Positions 25,908-35,298 of a stretch of DNA of 64,000 nt are shown piece by piece. The notes beneath the pieces are model-generated. The model made no database searches and had not been told where the DNA came from. It worked only from the letters and a program-made list of their open reading frames with translations. The DNA is from an uncultured Clostridiaceae bacterium (lineage in GTDB: Bacteria; Bacillota; Clostridia; TANB77; CAG-508): positions 60,588 through 124,587 of the forward strand of contig CANPTO010000002.1 of the NCBI GenBank assembly GCA_947577025.1, given 5' to 3'. The position numbers and the translations under genes are program-made. Position 1 is the stretch's first letter. The number at the start of each line of letters is the position of its first letter.

Positions 25908-28511
25908 ATGCAAGAAAAGGAAGAAAAGAATGATATTATAAAAATGTATGAAAAAGAAAGCTTAAAGAATGCAGATGAATTTGTAAAAGAAAATAACATA
26001 GATATAAAAAATGGCTTAAATGAAAAAAAAATAGAAGAGAATATGAAAAAGTATGGACTAAATGAAATAAGGCAAAATAAACCAAAACAGTGGTACAACT
26101 ACTTTTATGAAAGTTTCTTAAGTCCATTTAACTTAATACTATTAGGAATAGCAATAGTTCTAACATACACAGATGTAATTTTGCCAGAAACAAAAAACTA
26201 TTCAAATATAATAGTAATACTTATATTAATAGCAGTAAGTACACTGCTAGAATTTTTCGAAGTATTCAAATCAAACAAAGCAGCAGAAAAACTAAAAAGC
26301 CTAATAGAAACAAAGGCATTAGTTTTAAGAAATGGAAAAGAAGAAAAGATTGCATTAAATCAAATAACAGTAGAAGATATTGTAATACTTTCAGCAGGAG
26401 ATATAATACCAGCAGACTTAAAAATAATAGAAGCAAAAGACTTATATGTATCACAATCAACCTTAACAGGAGAAAGTGAAGCATCAAGAAAGGTAGTTAA
26501 CTTAGAAAATAACAAAATAGAAACAATAACAGACCTAAACAATATATGCTTTATGGGCACAAATGTAACGAGTGGCTATGCAAAAGCAGTTGTAATAAAA
26601 ACAGGAGATAACACCTACTTTGGAAAAATAGCACATACCGTAACAAACGGAAAACCACAAACAGCATTCCAAAAAGGAATAAAAAGTGTAAGTAAACTAT
26701 TAATAAAGTTTATGCTAGTAATGATACCAATAATATTCATACTAAATGTTAATACCCACGGAACACTAGTAGCCTTCACCTTTGCAGTAGCAATAGCGAT
26801 AGGAATAACTCCACTTTTGCTACCAGTAATACTATCTTCCAGCCTTGCAAAAGGTGCAGTAAAAATGTCAAAGAAAAAAACAATAATAAAAAAATTAGAT
26901 TCCATTCAAAGTTTTGGAGCAATGAACATTCTATGTACAGATAAAACAGGAACCTTAACTGAAGATACAATAGTATTAGAAAAATATCTAGACATAAAAG
27001 GTAATGAAGATATGGATGTACTAAAACACGTATATCTAAACTCATATTTCCAAACAGGACTAAAAGGCAACATAGATGAAGCAATAATAGCAAGAGGAGA
27101 AAAAGAGGGAATAGAAACTATTGCAAAAGAATATAAAAAAGTAGATGAAATACCATTCGACTTTTCAAGAAGAAGACTATCAATAGTAGTTACAGATGGA
27201 GAAAAAGAAAAGCTAATAACAAAAGGAGCTATTGAAGAAATATTAAATATATGTACAAAAGTAGAATATAAAGGAGAAGTATCAAAACTTACAGAAGAAA
27301 TAAAAACAAATATAAAAAACATAGCAAAAAGCTTAAACGAACAAGGCCTTAGAGTATTAGGAATATGTGAAAGAACAGACGTAAAAGAAATAAAACATTT
27401 TGAAGTAAAACACGAAAAAGATATGATACTAATGGGCTTCATAGGTTTCCTAGACCCACCAAAAGAAAGTGCCAAAGAAGCAATAAACATGTTAAACAAT
27501 AATGGAATAAGAGTAATAGTACTAACAGGAGATAACGAATATGTAACAAAGGCAGTATGTGAAAAAGTAGATATAAACACAAAAAGAATAGTATTAGGAA
27601 GCAAAATAGATAAATTATCAGATAAAGCACTAGAGCGAATATTAAAAGACACAAATGTATTTGCAAAACTATCGCCAATACAAAAAGCAAGAATAGTAAG
27701 AGTACTAGGAGAAATGGGAAATATAGTAGGATACATGGGAGATGGAATAAACGATAGCCCACCACTAGTAAATTCAGAAGTAGGAATATCAGTAGATACA
27801 GCAGTAGATATAGCAAAAGAAACCGCAGATATAATACTACTAGAGAAAGACCTGAAAGTATTAAACGATGGAGTAATAGAAGGAAGAAAAACTTTTGGAA
27901 ATCTAATGAAATATATAAAATTAGCAGCAAGCTTTAACTTTGGGGAGGTAAGTTCAATACTAATAGCAAGTGTACTACTGCCATTCTTCCCAATAACTCC
28001 AATACAACTACTAGTACAAAGTCTAATATACGATATAGGTCAACTTTCTTTGCCAATGGATAACGTAGATGATGATTACGTAAGAAAACCAAGAAAATGG
28101 AGTATAAAAAGCATAAAAAACTTCATGATAGTAATGGGACCAACAAGCGCAATATTCGACCTAATAATATTTGCTGCACTATGGTTTGTATTTGGAATAA
28201 GAGAAGCAGCCATATTCCAAACAATATGGTTCTCATATGGAATAATATCAAACTTAATAGGACTTCATATAATAAGAACAGCTAAAAAGCCATTCATAGA
28301 AAGTAACGCCTCAAAAATTGTATATATATTCACAGCAATAATATGTGTTGTAGCAATACTAGTACCATTTACATTTATAGGAAAATTTTTAGGGTTAGTA
28401 CCACTTACACTAAAATATATACTATTTATATTTGCAGTGCCAATAATATATTGCCTATTAGCATTAGAAGTTAAGAAGTTGTATATTAAAAAGTATGAAG
28501 ACTGGATTTAA
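25908..28511 (+). CDS. P-type ATPase, MgtA-like Mg2+ (type IIIB) transporter
   Basis: 867 residues from ATG 25908. The ATG at 25902 is only one base from the AAGGAG, so 25908 is preferred. Motifs: TLTGESEASRK (actuator), LCTDKTGTLTEDTIVLE (phosphorylation Asp), VLTGDNEYVT, GYMGDGINDSPPL. Membrane segments: two near 75-115, two near 255-310 and a C-terminal set to 860. The N-terminal KPKQWYNYFYESFLSPFNLIL matches MgtA/MgtB, so Mg2+ import is likely. The gene contains cgg only out of frame (ACA AAC GGA, ACC CAC GGA), in 867 codons. Confidence 0.88.
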   Translation: MQEKEEKNDIIKMYEKESLKNADEFVKENNIDIKNGLNEKKIEENMKKYGLNEIRQNKPKQWYNYFYESFLSPFNLILLGIAIVLTYTDVILPETKNYSNIIVILILIAVSTLLEFFEVFKSNKAAEKLKSLIETKALVLRNGKEEKIALNQITVEDIVILSAGDIIPADLKIIEAKDLYVSQSTLTGESEASRKVVNLENNKIETITDLNNICFMGTNVTSGYAKAVVIKTGDNTYFGKIAHTVTNGKPQTAFQKGIKSVSKLLIKFMLVMIPIIFILNVNTHGTLVAFTFAVAIAIGITPLLLPVILSSSLAKGAVKMSKKKTIIKKLDSIQSFGAMNILCTDKTGTLTEDTIVLEKYLDIKGNEDMDVLKHVYLNSYFQTGLKGNIDEAIIARGEKEGIETIAKEYKKVDEIPFDFSRRRLSIVVTDGEKEKLITKGAIEEILNICTKVEYKGEVSKLTEEIKTNIKNIAKSLNEQGLRVLGICERTDVKEIKHFEVKHEKDMILMGFIGFLDPPKESAKEAINMLNNNGIRVIVLTGDNEYVTKAVCEKVDINTKRIVLGSKIDKLSDKALERILKDTNVFAKLSPIQKARIVRVLGEMGNIVGYMGDGINDSPPLVNSEVGISVDTAVDIAKETADIILLEKDLKVLNDGVIEGRKTFGNLMKYIKLAASFNFGEVSSILIASVLLPFFPITPIQLLVQSLIYDIGQLSLPMDNVDDDYVRKPRKWSIKSIKNFMIVMGPTSAIFDLIIFAALWFVFGIREAAIFQTIWFSYGIISNLIGLHIIRTAKKPFIESNASKIVYIFTAIICVVAILVPFTFIGKFLGLVPLTLKYILFIFAVPIIYCLLALEVKKLYIKKYEDWI

Positions 28512-28615
28512 GTTCCCATTAGGGACGCCCACTCTGCCTAAGTTATCTGTAACTCGTTTCACTCGAATAGCTAACTTGTCCAAATGGGGTATCTGTCCCT
28601 TTTGGGAAACTTTTT
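28511..28615. repeat. Composite palindromic repeat (families A and B)
   Basis: TTCCCATTAGGGACGCCCACT and ATCTGTCCCTTTTGGGAA flank a diverged family-A core (AAGTTATCTGTAACTCG...CGAATAGCTAACTT). The outer arms can pair. Follows the MgtA-type gene and may terminate it. Confidence 0.6.
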
Positions 28616-28671
28616 CTGCTCAAATATATAAAATTAGCTGTTACAGTTAAGTAAGAAAATTTTTTATAATG

Positions 28672-28725
28672 TAGGGGCGTGGCCTTGTGTCCGCCCACGT
28701 GGCGAAGCCACCGTTATTTAACAAT
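28672..28725. repeat. GTAGGGGC-type repeat (family C)
   Basis: TGTAGGGGCGTGGCCTTGTG followed by CCGCCCACGTGGCGAAGCCACC, also seen at 40090. The remainder of the 402-bp gap before metK is AT-rich; I see no SAM-box-like motif. Confidence 0.65.
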
Positions 28726-28913
28726 AAATATTCTTGAATAACATACAAATATAGGATTGCAGAGAAAACGGATAAGAAATACCCAGGAGATATTACCCCA
28801 CTATAGACCACAAATACGTACAAGTCATAATATATTTTTTAGCAAAACAAAAATATAAAATCTGAATCTGATTTCCGACCTCTGACCTCCGAAAAAGAAA
28901 GAAGGAATAAAAT

Positions 28914-30020
28914 ATGAAGAAATTTTTTACATCAGAAAGTGTAACAGAAGGTCATCCAGATAAACTATGTGACCTAATTTCAGATAGCATTTTAGACAGC
29001 TATTTAGAAAAAGATGAAAATTCAAGAGTAGCAGTAGAAACATTTGCATCAAAAGACCTAATAGTAGTAGCAGGGCAAATAACATCAAAAGCAGAAGTAG
29101 AAATAGAAGCTCTAGTAAGAAAAATAATTAAAGAAATAGGTTATGACAATAGTAATTTAGACATAGACTATAAAACCTGCAAAATAATAACAAATATAAC
29201 AAAGCAAAGCCCAGATATAGGAATGGGAGTAGATATAGGAGGAGCAGGAGACCAAGGAATAATGTTCGGTTATGCCTGCGATGAAACTGAAAACTATATG
29301 CCATATGCAATAAATATGGCACATAAACTATCAAAAGAATTAACAAATGCACGAAAAGAAAGAAAAATAAAAGGCCTAAGACCAGATGGAAAAGTACAAG
29401 TAACAGTAGAATATGAAGAAGAAAAAGTAAAAAGAATTGACACAATACTAATATCCACACAACATGAAGAAAATGTGGATTTAGGTAGCCTAAAACAAGA
29501 AATAATAGAAAAAATAATTCACAAAATAGTACCAAAAAATATGATAGACGAAAACACAAAAATATATATAAATCCAACAGGAAGATTCGTAATAGGAGGT
29601 CCACTAGGAGATACAGGACTAACAGGCAGAAAAATAATAGTAGATACTTATGGGGGCTACGCAAGACACGGCGGAGGAGCATTTTCAGGAAAAGATGCAA
29701 GCAAAGTAGATAGGTCAGCAGCATATATGTTAAGACATATAGCAAAAAACATAGTAGCAAATGGATATGCCCAAAAATGCGAAATACAAATATCATACGC
29801 AATAGGAATTGACAAACCAACATCAATATTAGTACAAACCTTTGGAACAAATACTATACCAGAAGAGCAAATAGTAGAAAAAATAAAAGCAAAATTTGAT
29901 TTAACACCAAATGGAATAATAAAATATTTAAATTTAAACAAGCCAATTTACGCAAAAACAACAAACTATGGGCATTTGGGAAAAGAAGAGCTAGAGTGGG
30001 AGAAAATTGTAAAATTTTAA
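28914..30020 (+). CDS. metK: S-adenosylmethionine synthetase
   Basis: 368 residues, slightly short for the family. Motifs: FTSESVTEGHPDKLCDLISD (N-terminal His and Asp), GGAGDQGIMFGYACDET (family signature), RPDGKVQVTVEY, PTGRFVIGGPLGDTGLTGRK, GGGAFSGKDASKVDRSAAY (P-loop-like signature). It makes SAM from methionine and ATP, the donor for HsdM and other methylases. GAAAGAAGGA ribosome site. Monocistronic, ended by the shared hairpin at 30115. Confidence 0.97.
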   Translation: MKKFFTSESVTEGHPDKLCDLISDSILDSYLEKDENSRVAVETFASKDLIVVAGQITSKAEVEIEALVRKIIKEIGYDNSNLDIDYKTCKIITNITKQSPDIGMGVDIGGAGDQGIMFGYACDETENYMPYAINMAHKLSKELTNARKERKIKGLRPDGKVQVTVEYEEEKVKRIDTILISTQHEENVDLGSLKQEIIEKIIHKIVPKNMIDENTKIYINPTGRFVIGGPLGDTGLTGRKIIVDTYGGYARHGGGAFSGKDASKVDRSAAYMLRHIAKNIVANGYAQKCEIQISYAIGIDKPTSILVQTFGTNTIPEEQIVEKIKAKFDLTPNGIIKYLNLNKPIYAKTTNYGHLGKEELEWEKIVKF

Positions 30021-30114
30021 GAAATAGGAAATATCTTTCATATCTTGAATAGACTACACATATAGTAGAAAAATAATAAAAATGCTATTTAGGATTTAAA
30101 ATTTAACAAATTAA

Positions 30115-30156
30115 AACCAGCCAAAATTCTATGCATAGAATTCTGGCTGGTTTTTT
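30115..30156. terminator. Strong bidirectional hairpin after metK
   Basis: AACCAGCCA and TGGCTGGTT outer arms plus AATTCTATGCATAGAATT inner palindrome, then TTTTTT. Confidence 0.88.
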
Positions 30157-30163
30157 GTACTTC

Positions 30164-30421
30164 TTATTGCTTCTTCCACAGACAAACACATGTAACTCCA
30201 TAGTGTTCTGCAACAGTAGTAATTTTGTAATCATCAGATTTGTATTCATATAATTTTGCCCGACGTTCTTCTGGGAAATATCCTTCTAGTGCGTCAGATT
30301 CTTCCCAAAGTTTAATAACTTTTTCAACTTCAGCTTCCAGCTCAGGTGTTTTTTCAACAAAGTATCTCCCATTTTCCCAAACCTTTACACTTTTTGACTC
30401 AAACCGAATAACATTTGCCAT
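30164..30421 (-). CDS. Small protein of unknown function (in-frame CGG)
   Basis: 85 residues, acidic middle region and Cys-containing C-terminus (GVTCVCLWKK). No family recognised. Codon 6 is CGG (fwd 30404-30406) and must be read as Arg or another single residue; a +1 shift would reach a stop after a few codons. Consensus promoter, GGAGGT ribosome site and strong terminator: another solitary cassette whose codon use differs from its neighbours. Confidence 0.72.
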   Translation of the reverse strand: MANVIRFESKSVKVWENGRYFVEKTPELEAEVEKVIKLWEESDALEGYFPEERRAKLYEYKSDDYKITTVAEHYGVTCVCLWKKQ

Positions 30422-30491
30422 AGTAATTATACCTCCGTGTGGTTTTATTTCTAAGATGCATTTGGCAAAATTAGCACTTAGTATAATTCAT

Positions 30492-30520
30492 ATTATATAC
30501 ATTTGGGGGTGAAAAGTCAA
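30492..30520 (-). promoter_or_regulatory. Sigma-A-type promoter (minus strand)
   Basis: TTGACT (30520-30515), 17 bp, TATAAT (30497-30492), reading toward 30421. Confidence 0.75.
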
Positions 30521-30558
30521 GTGAAAAGATAATTTGAATTTACAATTTACATAAGAGA

Positions 30559-30589
30559 AAAGAACCTTCGCTATAAGCAAAGGTTCTTT
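30559..30589 (-). terminator. Rho-independent terminator
   Basis: AAAGAACCTT and AAGGTTCTTT around CGCTATAAGCA, immediately downstream of the 30604-30972 gene. Confidence 0.82.
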
Positions 30590-30603
30590 AAGCTCTTTGG
30601 TAA

Positions 30604-30972
30604 TTACCTTGAAATTTTAAAATTTGTGTTAAGTAAGCTGACTGCACACGTTATTGCATATTTGTCTATAGGTGAAGAAATGTTCTCTTCGTAACTATCA
30701 TATGAGAAAACTTTAGTTCTATCCAAAACACAATCTGCTGGCCGTCCATTATAACGGATAAGTTCAGAAGTAAGCCCAACTATAATAGCAACATAATTTT
30801 TCTTGTCATTTTCACGAACTAAAGCAAAACAACGAGCATTTGCCGGCAAGTCTATAAGAGAAGGATAATTCCTCTTATTATAAGGATAAGTCTTATCATT
30901 AGTCTGCCGTATCTCATGTAGTTCATACTCAGTTGTTCCAGTTACAAAAGTACAAAGTGCAATACTACCCAT
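30604..30972 (-). CDS. Small protein of unknown function (in-frame CGG)
   Basis: 122 residues, no family recognised. Visible segments include IALCTFVTGTTEYELHEI at the N-terminus and an RPADCVLDRTKVFSYDSYEE stretch. In-frame CGG at fwd 30742-30744 (GGA CGG CCA) read as a triplet. It stands alone with a GGAG ribosome site and a strong terminator, and a likely TTGACA-type promoter near 31032-31060 on the minus strand. Confidence 0.7.
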   Translation of the reverse strand: MGSIALCTFVTGTTEYELHEIRQTNDKTYPYNKRNYPSLIDLPANARCFALVRENDKKNYVAIIVGLTSELIRYNGRPADCVLDRTKVFSYDSYEENISSPIDKYAITCAVSLLNTNFKISR

Positions 30973-31180
30973 AAAAGCTCCTTTCTGCTTAATATAAGCC
31001 TAAAGACTAAAAAATAATTAGTAACTTTATATATTTTACATAATATTGTAAAAATGTCAAGTTAATTTTTTAAATTTATGTAAGAAGATAATTTGGATTT
31101 ACAGAATGCTTTTAAAGTAAATATTTTAAGGTATTAAAAAAATGTGTAATGAGTTATTTTATTGAAGTATTACTACATAT

Positions 31181-31617
31181 TTATAAACTTGCTAACTCAT
31201 AATAATCGCCATGCTTATTAATAAGTTCATCATGTGTACCTTGTTCAACAATTCTTCCATCACTCATCATAATAATAGTGTCAAAATCTTTAACAATATC
31301 TAAAGAATGAGCTATTAAAATGATAGTTTTTGTTTTAGATAATTCATTTATAGTTTCCTCAATTTTACTTTTACTATAATTATCTAGTGCACTTGTTGCC
31401 TCATCAAAAAGCATAATTGGAGTATCTCTTAAAATAGCTCTGGCAATTGCAATTCTTTGCTTTTGTCCTACTGAAATATTATTATTATTTTCATTAATAA
31501 TCTAATCGTATTTATTAGGAAGTCTATTAATAAAATCATCAATATTTGCTAGTTTACAAGCATTTTCTATATCTCGCTGAGTAGCATTTTCATTAACCAT
31601 TAATAAATTTTCCTTTA
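31181..31617 (-). pseudogene. ABC exporter ATP-binding domain, remnant
   Basis: The C-terminal part of an exporter-type ABC ATPase: ISVGQKQRIAIARAIL (signature and region), IMLFDEATSALD (Walker B), LIAHSLDIV (H-loop). An in-frame TAG (about fwd 31504-31506, after LPNKYD) interrupts it, and the frame begins abruptly near 31617 (ENLLMVNENATQRDIE), with Walker A and the membrane domain missing. It is a decayed gene with ordinary lesions, not a CGG event. Confidence 0.85.
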
Positions 31618-31712
31618 GAAAAAATGTAGAATATATAGAAAATATGTGATATAATACAAAAAATTATATAAAAAATAAACCTAATTAAATAATTTTAAAG
31701 GAGGTATAACCT

Positions 31713-32303
31713 ATGAAAATAATTGGAGTAACAGGAAAATCTGGAAGTGGAAAAACCACCTTTGCAAAATTACTAGCAAAGAAATTAAATTGTGAGTATG
31801 TAGATATAGATAAAATAAGTCATATGCCATTAAAAAAGCCAGAAATAATTCGTATATTATGTGAAAAATTCGGAAATGAAATACTAGATGAAAGCGGAAA
31901 TATAGACAGAAAGAAAATGGGAAATATAGTTTTTTCAGATGAAGAAAAGCTAAACGAGTTAATGAAGATAACAGAGGCAGATGCATACAAAGAGTTAGAC
32001 ACCATATTAGCTAATTCAAATAGCAATGCAATAGTTTTAGAATGGATAAAATTACCTACTATTAAATATTGGCAAAAATGTGACTCAAAAATATTAGTTA
32101 AAGCAGACCAAGAAAAAAGAAAAGAAAGAGTGATACAAAGAGATAACATCTCAGAAAAATACTTTGAAAAAAGAGATTCAGCAAGTATAGAATATAAAGA
32201 AGCCGAATTTAACTATATTTTTGAAAATGACTACAATGAACAAAAAATGGAAGAAACTATTAATATGATAATTAGCAAAATTATGGAGGATGAAAAACTA
32301 TGA
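31713..32303 (+). CDS. CoaE-like P-loop kinase (dephospho-CoA kinase family)
   Basis: 196 residues. Walker A GVTGKSGSGKTTFAKLL at residues 5-21, DIDKISH at 31-37, and a lid region RKERVIQRDNISEKYFEKRD as in CoaE. It likely phosphorylates dephospho-CoA in the last step of CoA synthesis. A CoaD gene lies 0.8 kb away on the opposite strand, which supports the pathway. It overlaps the next gene by 4 bp (ATGA). Confidence 0.75.
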   Translation: MKIIGVTGKSGSGKTTFAKLLAKKLNCEYVDIDKISHMPLKKPEIIRILCEKFGNEILDESGNIDRKKMGNIVFSDEEKLNELMKITEADAYKELDTILANSNSNAIVLEWIKLPTIKYWQKCDSKILVKADQEKRKERVIQRDNISEKYFEKRDSASIEYKEAEFNYIFENDYNEQKMEETINMIISKIMEDEKL

Positions 32304-33046
32304 AATTAAAAGTATTAGGAACACAATCACCATACAACACCAAAAAACACAACTGCCCAGGATTTTTTATACAAGAAGGTGAAAACTTGCTAATGCTAGA
32401 CTGCGGAAGCGGAACCCATAAAATGTTAAAATATCCTAAAGACTTGCAAAACTTATCAGTAATTATAAGTCACTTACACAGAGACCACTATAATGATATT
32501 TATAACTTACAATATGCATCTTTTGTATTTCATAATCAAAAAAGAATTGATAGCCCAATCAATATATATCTTCCACAATCACCAAACAGTATAAATGAAG
32601 ATATAAAAGCAGAAAGCAATTCATTTGCAAACTATCATGAAATTTCTGAAAATACAAAAATAAACATAGGAAATATGCAAGTAACATTTTGCACTACAGA
32701 CCATCCAGTAGAAACATATGCTATAAAAGTTACAAATGGAAAAACAAGTATAGTATATACTTCAGACACATCATTTTCAAGCAAAGATAGAATAGTACAA
32801 TTTGCAAAAGGAGCAGACTTACTAATATGTGAAGCAAGTTTACTAGAAAGCTATGGTTTCCCTGAAATCAACTCACACTTAACAGCCAAACAAGCAGGAA
32901 TAATTGCAAGAGAAGCTAAAGTAAAGGAACTAATGCTAACTCACTTTTGGCCAGAAGAAAATACAAGACAATACTTAAAAGAGGCAAAGAAAGAATTCAA
33001 AAGAGTAGTAATAGCCAAAGAAGGAAGGTCTAAAAAAATTAATTAA
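32300..33046 (+). CDS. Metallo-beta-lactamase-fold hydrolase (YhfI/RNase Z-like)
   Basis: 248 residues. The zinc motif is SHLHRDHYND near residues 55-64, with further ligands in FCTTDHPVETYA, YTSDTSF and LMLTHFWPEE. It resembles YhfI-type hydrolases near RNase Z; the substrate is unknown. It is translationally coupled to the CoaE-like gene. Confidence 0.88.
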   Translation: MKLKVLGTQSPYNTKKHNCPGFFIQEGENLLMLDCGSGTHKMLKYPKDLQNLSVIISHLHRDHYNDIYNLQYASFVFHNQKRIDSPINIYLPQSPNSINEDIKAESNSFANYHEISENTKINIGNMQVTFCTTDHPVETYAIKVTNGKTSIVYTSDTSFSSKDRIVQFAKGADLLICEASLLESYGFPEINSHLTAKQAGIIAREAKVKELMLTHFWPEENTRQYLKEAKKEFKRVVIAKEGRSKKIN

Positions 33047-33059
33047 ATGTAAATAAAGT

Positions 33060-33092
33060 AAAGTGCTGAGCCTAGGCTCAGCACTTTACTTT
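33060..33092. terminator. Bidirectional terminator, perfect palindrome
   Basis: AAGTGCTGAGCC and GGCTCAGCACTT with A and T tracts on either side, between converging genes. Confidence 0.9.
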
Positions 33093-33572
33093 TTATACCT
33101 TACTTTTCATTACTACTTCCAAAACTTCTTCAGGAAGGTATTCAGAAATATCTACACCATTTTTAAGAAATTCCATAACCAGACTAGAGCTAACAAGTCC
33201 ATAATCATCTGCCCTAATATATATAGTATCCAGGCCAGAAACTTTCTTATTAATTGCAGCCATATTTTCCTCATAAGGATAATCAAAACCATTATTTCGG
33301 ATACCTCTTAAAAGAAGAGTTGCGTTGTTATTAAGAGCAGCTTTAACAGTCAAGCCTTCATAAGTCACAACAGTTACATTAGAAAGTCCTTCACGAATCA
33401 AGACTTTCTCAATAGTTTTTCTCATCAAATCCTTATCAAACCTACGTTTCTTATCAGAATTAGTACCAATTCCAACAATAACTTTTTCGCATAATTTAAG
33501 GGATTCCTTAATTACATGTAAGTGACCAACTGTAAAAGGGTCAAAGCTACCTGAGTAAAAAGCAATTTCCAT
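33093..33572 (-). CDS. coaD: Phosphopantetheine adenylyltransferase
   Basis: 159 residues: YSGSFDPFTVGHLHVI (nucleotidyltransferase HxGH-type motif), LLLRGIRNNGFDYPYEENMA and SSSLVMEFLKNGVDISEYLP are CoaD signatures. It adenylates 4'-phosphopantetheine to dephospho-CoA. GGAGGT ribosome site. The common SSTxxR appears here as SSSLVME, a small deviation. Confidence 0.95.
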   Translation of the reverse strand: MEIAFYSGSFDPFTVGHLHVIKESLKLCEKVIVGIGTNSDKKRRFDKDLMRKTIEKVLIREGLSNVTVVTYEGLTVKAALNNNATLLLRGIRNNGFDYPYEENMAAINKKVSGLDTIYIRADDYGLVSSSLVMEFLKNGVDISEYLPEEVLEVVMKSKV

Positions 33573-33772
33573 ATAAAATACCTCCTTTTAGGAAATAGAA
33601 AAGATATACCTATTAAAAATTTTATTTTAGGTAATCTAATTAAAATGCTTTTGATATTATAGCACAATATACATAAAATCTCAATAGAAAATGAAAAATT
33701 AAGTAAACTTACAAATTTCTACAATAAATGCAAATAAAGTATAGTATAATACCAAAATAAGGAGGTAGAATT

Positions 33773-34156
33773 ATGGATTTAAACATATTAAAAAATATAA
33801 AAGAAGACATAGAAAATAAATTTGATGTAAAAGCTCTTATACAAGAATTAACAAATTATTTAAAAAATATGGAATCACCAAAGATAAAAGAAAATGAAAA
33901 TATTTCAGAAATAGATGTAGATGAAGAATTACAAAATTACAGAAAAGAAGGACACCTATATTTAGTAACAGAAGATAGAAATAATGAAATCTATTTATGC
34001 GACTATACTGAGAAATCAAAAATAGAATTTAAAGAAAAAATAACAGATAAAGACTTACTAAATGTAGCAAAAGAAGGAGCGATGCTACAATATAAAAATG
34101 GAAAATACGAATTATATTCAAAAAATGGATATGATATGTTATTTGAAGAAAATTAA
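33773..34156 (+). CDS. Protein of unknown function, 127 residues
   Basis: Lys/Glu-rich and soluble, with a helical N-terminal half (residues 1-60) and a beta-rich C-terminal half (LYLVTEDRNNEIYLCDYT). No family recognised. AAGGAGGT ribosome site seven bases before the start and normal native codon use, so it is probably a real gene. Confidence 0.7.
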   Translation: MDLNILKNIKEDIENKFDVKALIQELTNYLKNMESPKIKENENISEIDVDEELQNYRKEGHLYLVTEDRNNEIYLCDYTEKSKIEFKEKITDKDLLNVAKEGAMLQYKNGKYELYSKNGYDMLFEEN

Positions 34157-34226
34157 AATAAAACTTTTATATATTTTTTTATTATGCTATACTACCTATA
34201 TAAGAATAGGAAAGGTAAAAATCAAA

Positions 34227-34964
34227 ATGAAAAATAATAAAAAAATAAATAATCTAACAAATAAATTAGTTCTAGTCATTTTAGTTATTATAATAGGAAC
34301 AATAGGTTACTTTTTTGAAGGCGGAAATTATAATGACAATATTCAAAATGTAAATACATTATCATTTGATATACAATCGATTCCAAAATATGAAAAATCT
34401 CCATACATAATAATAAATAACAATATGCCATCTTTTGAAGAAGCAGACCATACACAAAAAGCATTTGAAAAATATAGCCCACTAGATAGTTTAGGTAGGT
34501 GTGGTGTAGCATATGCCAATATATGCAAAGAAATAATGCCAGCAGAAGGAGAAAAAAGAGAAGCCATAGGAATGATAAAACCATCAGGTTGGCAAACAGT
34601 AAAATACGAAGGACTAGTAGAAGGAAATTACCTATACAATAGGTGCCACCTAATAGGTTATCAATTAGCAGGAGAAAACGCAAATGAAAAAAACTTAATA
34701 ACTGGAACTCGCTATATGAACGTAGAAGGAATGCTACCATTCGAAAACAAAGTAGCGAACTATATTGAAGAAAATCCAAAAAACCACGTTTTATATAGAG
34801 TTACACCAGTATTTCAAGAAAATAACCTAGTAGCAAGTGGAGTACAAATAGAAGCGTATTCAATTGAAGATAATGGAAAGGGAGTATGTTTTAATGTATA
34901 TATATACAATGTTCAACCAGGCATAAAAATAGACTATGCTACTGGAAAAAGTGAACTGGAATAA
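34227..34964 (+). CDS. Membrane-anchored DNA/RNA non-specific endonuclease (EndA/NucA-like)
   Basis: 245 residues from ATG 34227 (GGAAAGG upstream); an upstream in-frame ATG at 34098 overlaps the previous gene and is unlikely. N-terminal anchor LVLVILVIIIGTIGYF. The catalytic region is NRCHLIGYQLAGENANEKNL, equivalent to the DRGHL...N signature of the beta-beta-alpha-metal family, with Asn-Arg-Cys-His in place of Asp-Arg-Gly-His. In streptococci EndA-type nucleases degrade one strand during DNA uptake; with comM and dprA nearby such a role is possible but inferred. Confidence 0.85.
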   Translation: MKNNKKINNLTNKLVLVILVIIIGTIGYFFEGGNYNDNIQNVNTLSFDIQSIPKYEKSPYIIINNNMPSFEEADHTQKAFEKYSPLDSLGRCGVAYANICKEIMPAEGEKREAIGMIKPSGWQTVKYEGLVEGNYLYNRCHLIGYQLAGENANEKNLITGTRYMNVEGMLPFENKVANYIEENPKNHVLYRVTPVFQENNLVASGVQIEAYSIEDNGKGVCFNVYIYNVQPGIKIDYATGKSELE

Positions 34965-34989
34965 AAATTAAATAATTTTATGTGAATAA

Positions 34990-35165
34990 CTTTTGATTAG
35001 TTCACCCTATGACTCTTGACATTGAGCCTCTATAAATGCGTTTTAATAGCCATTAGGAGCAAGCATATTAAAATATATAAATGGCTTGCCTAATGGATTT
35101 TAGGCTAACACATTTATACTCAATGTAAAGAGTATATAAATCATAGGGTGAACAATTCATAAGTT
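34990..35165. repeat. Long inverted-repeat element, possibly a MITE or structured RNA
   Basis: Left arm TTAGTTCACCCTATGA...ACATTGAG (about 34997-35027) pairs with CTCAATGT...TCATAGGGTGAAC (about 35121-35152). An inner pair AGCCATTAGG...CAAGC / GGCTTGCCTAATGG (35049-35099) nests inside. A partial third arm AGGGTGAACTAATCA follows at 35171. About 170 bp, non-coding. Confidence 0.75.
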
Positions 35166-35217
35166 AAATTTAGGGTGAACTAATCATAAATTAATCACAA
35201 AAAATTAAATAATTTTA

Positions 35218-35246
35218 TTGCTTTATGTTAAACATTGTGATATAAT
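35218..35246 (+). promoter_or_regulatory. Sigma-A-type promoter for the 35299 gene
   Basis: TTGCTT (35218-35223), 17 bp, TATAAT (35241-35246). Confidence 0.7.
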
Positions 35247-35298
35247 GCAATGCAGTAACAATAGTAGAAACCTAATAACTTTATAAGGAGGAAACAAT

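Noticed and set aside
28620..28913. A SAM riboswitch upstream of metK.
   Set aside because: No S-box, SAM-II or SMK core is recognisable; the region is repeats and AT-rich sequence.
34098..34226. An N-terminal extension of the endonuclease from ATG 34098.
   Set aside because: It overlaps the upstream gene and would place the membrane anchor 60 residues into the protein; ATG 34227 has a proper ribosome site.
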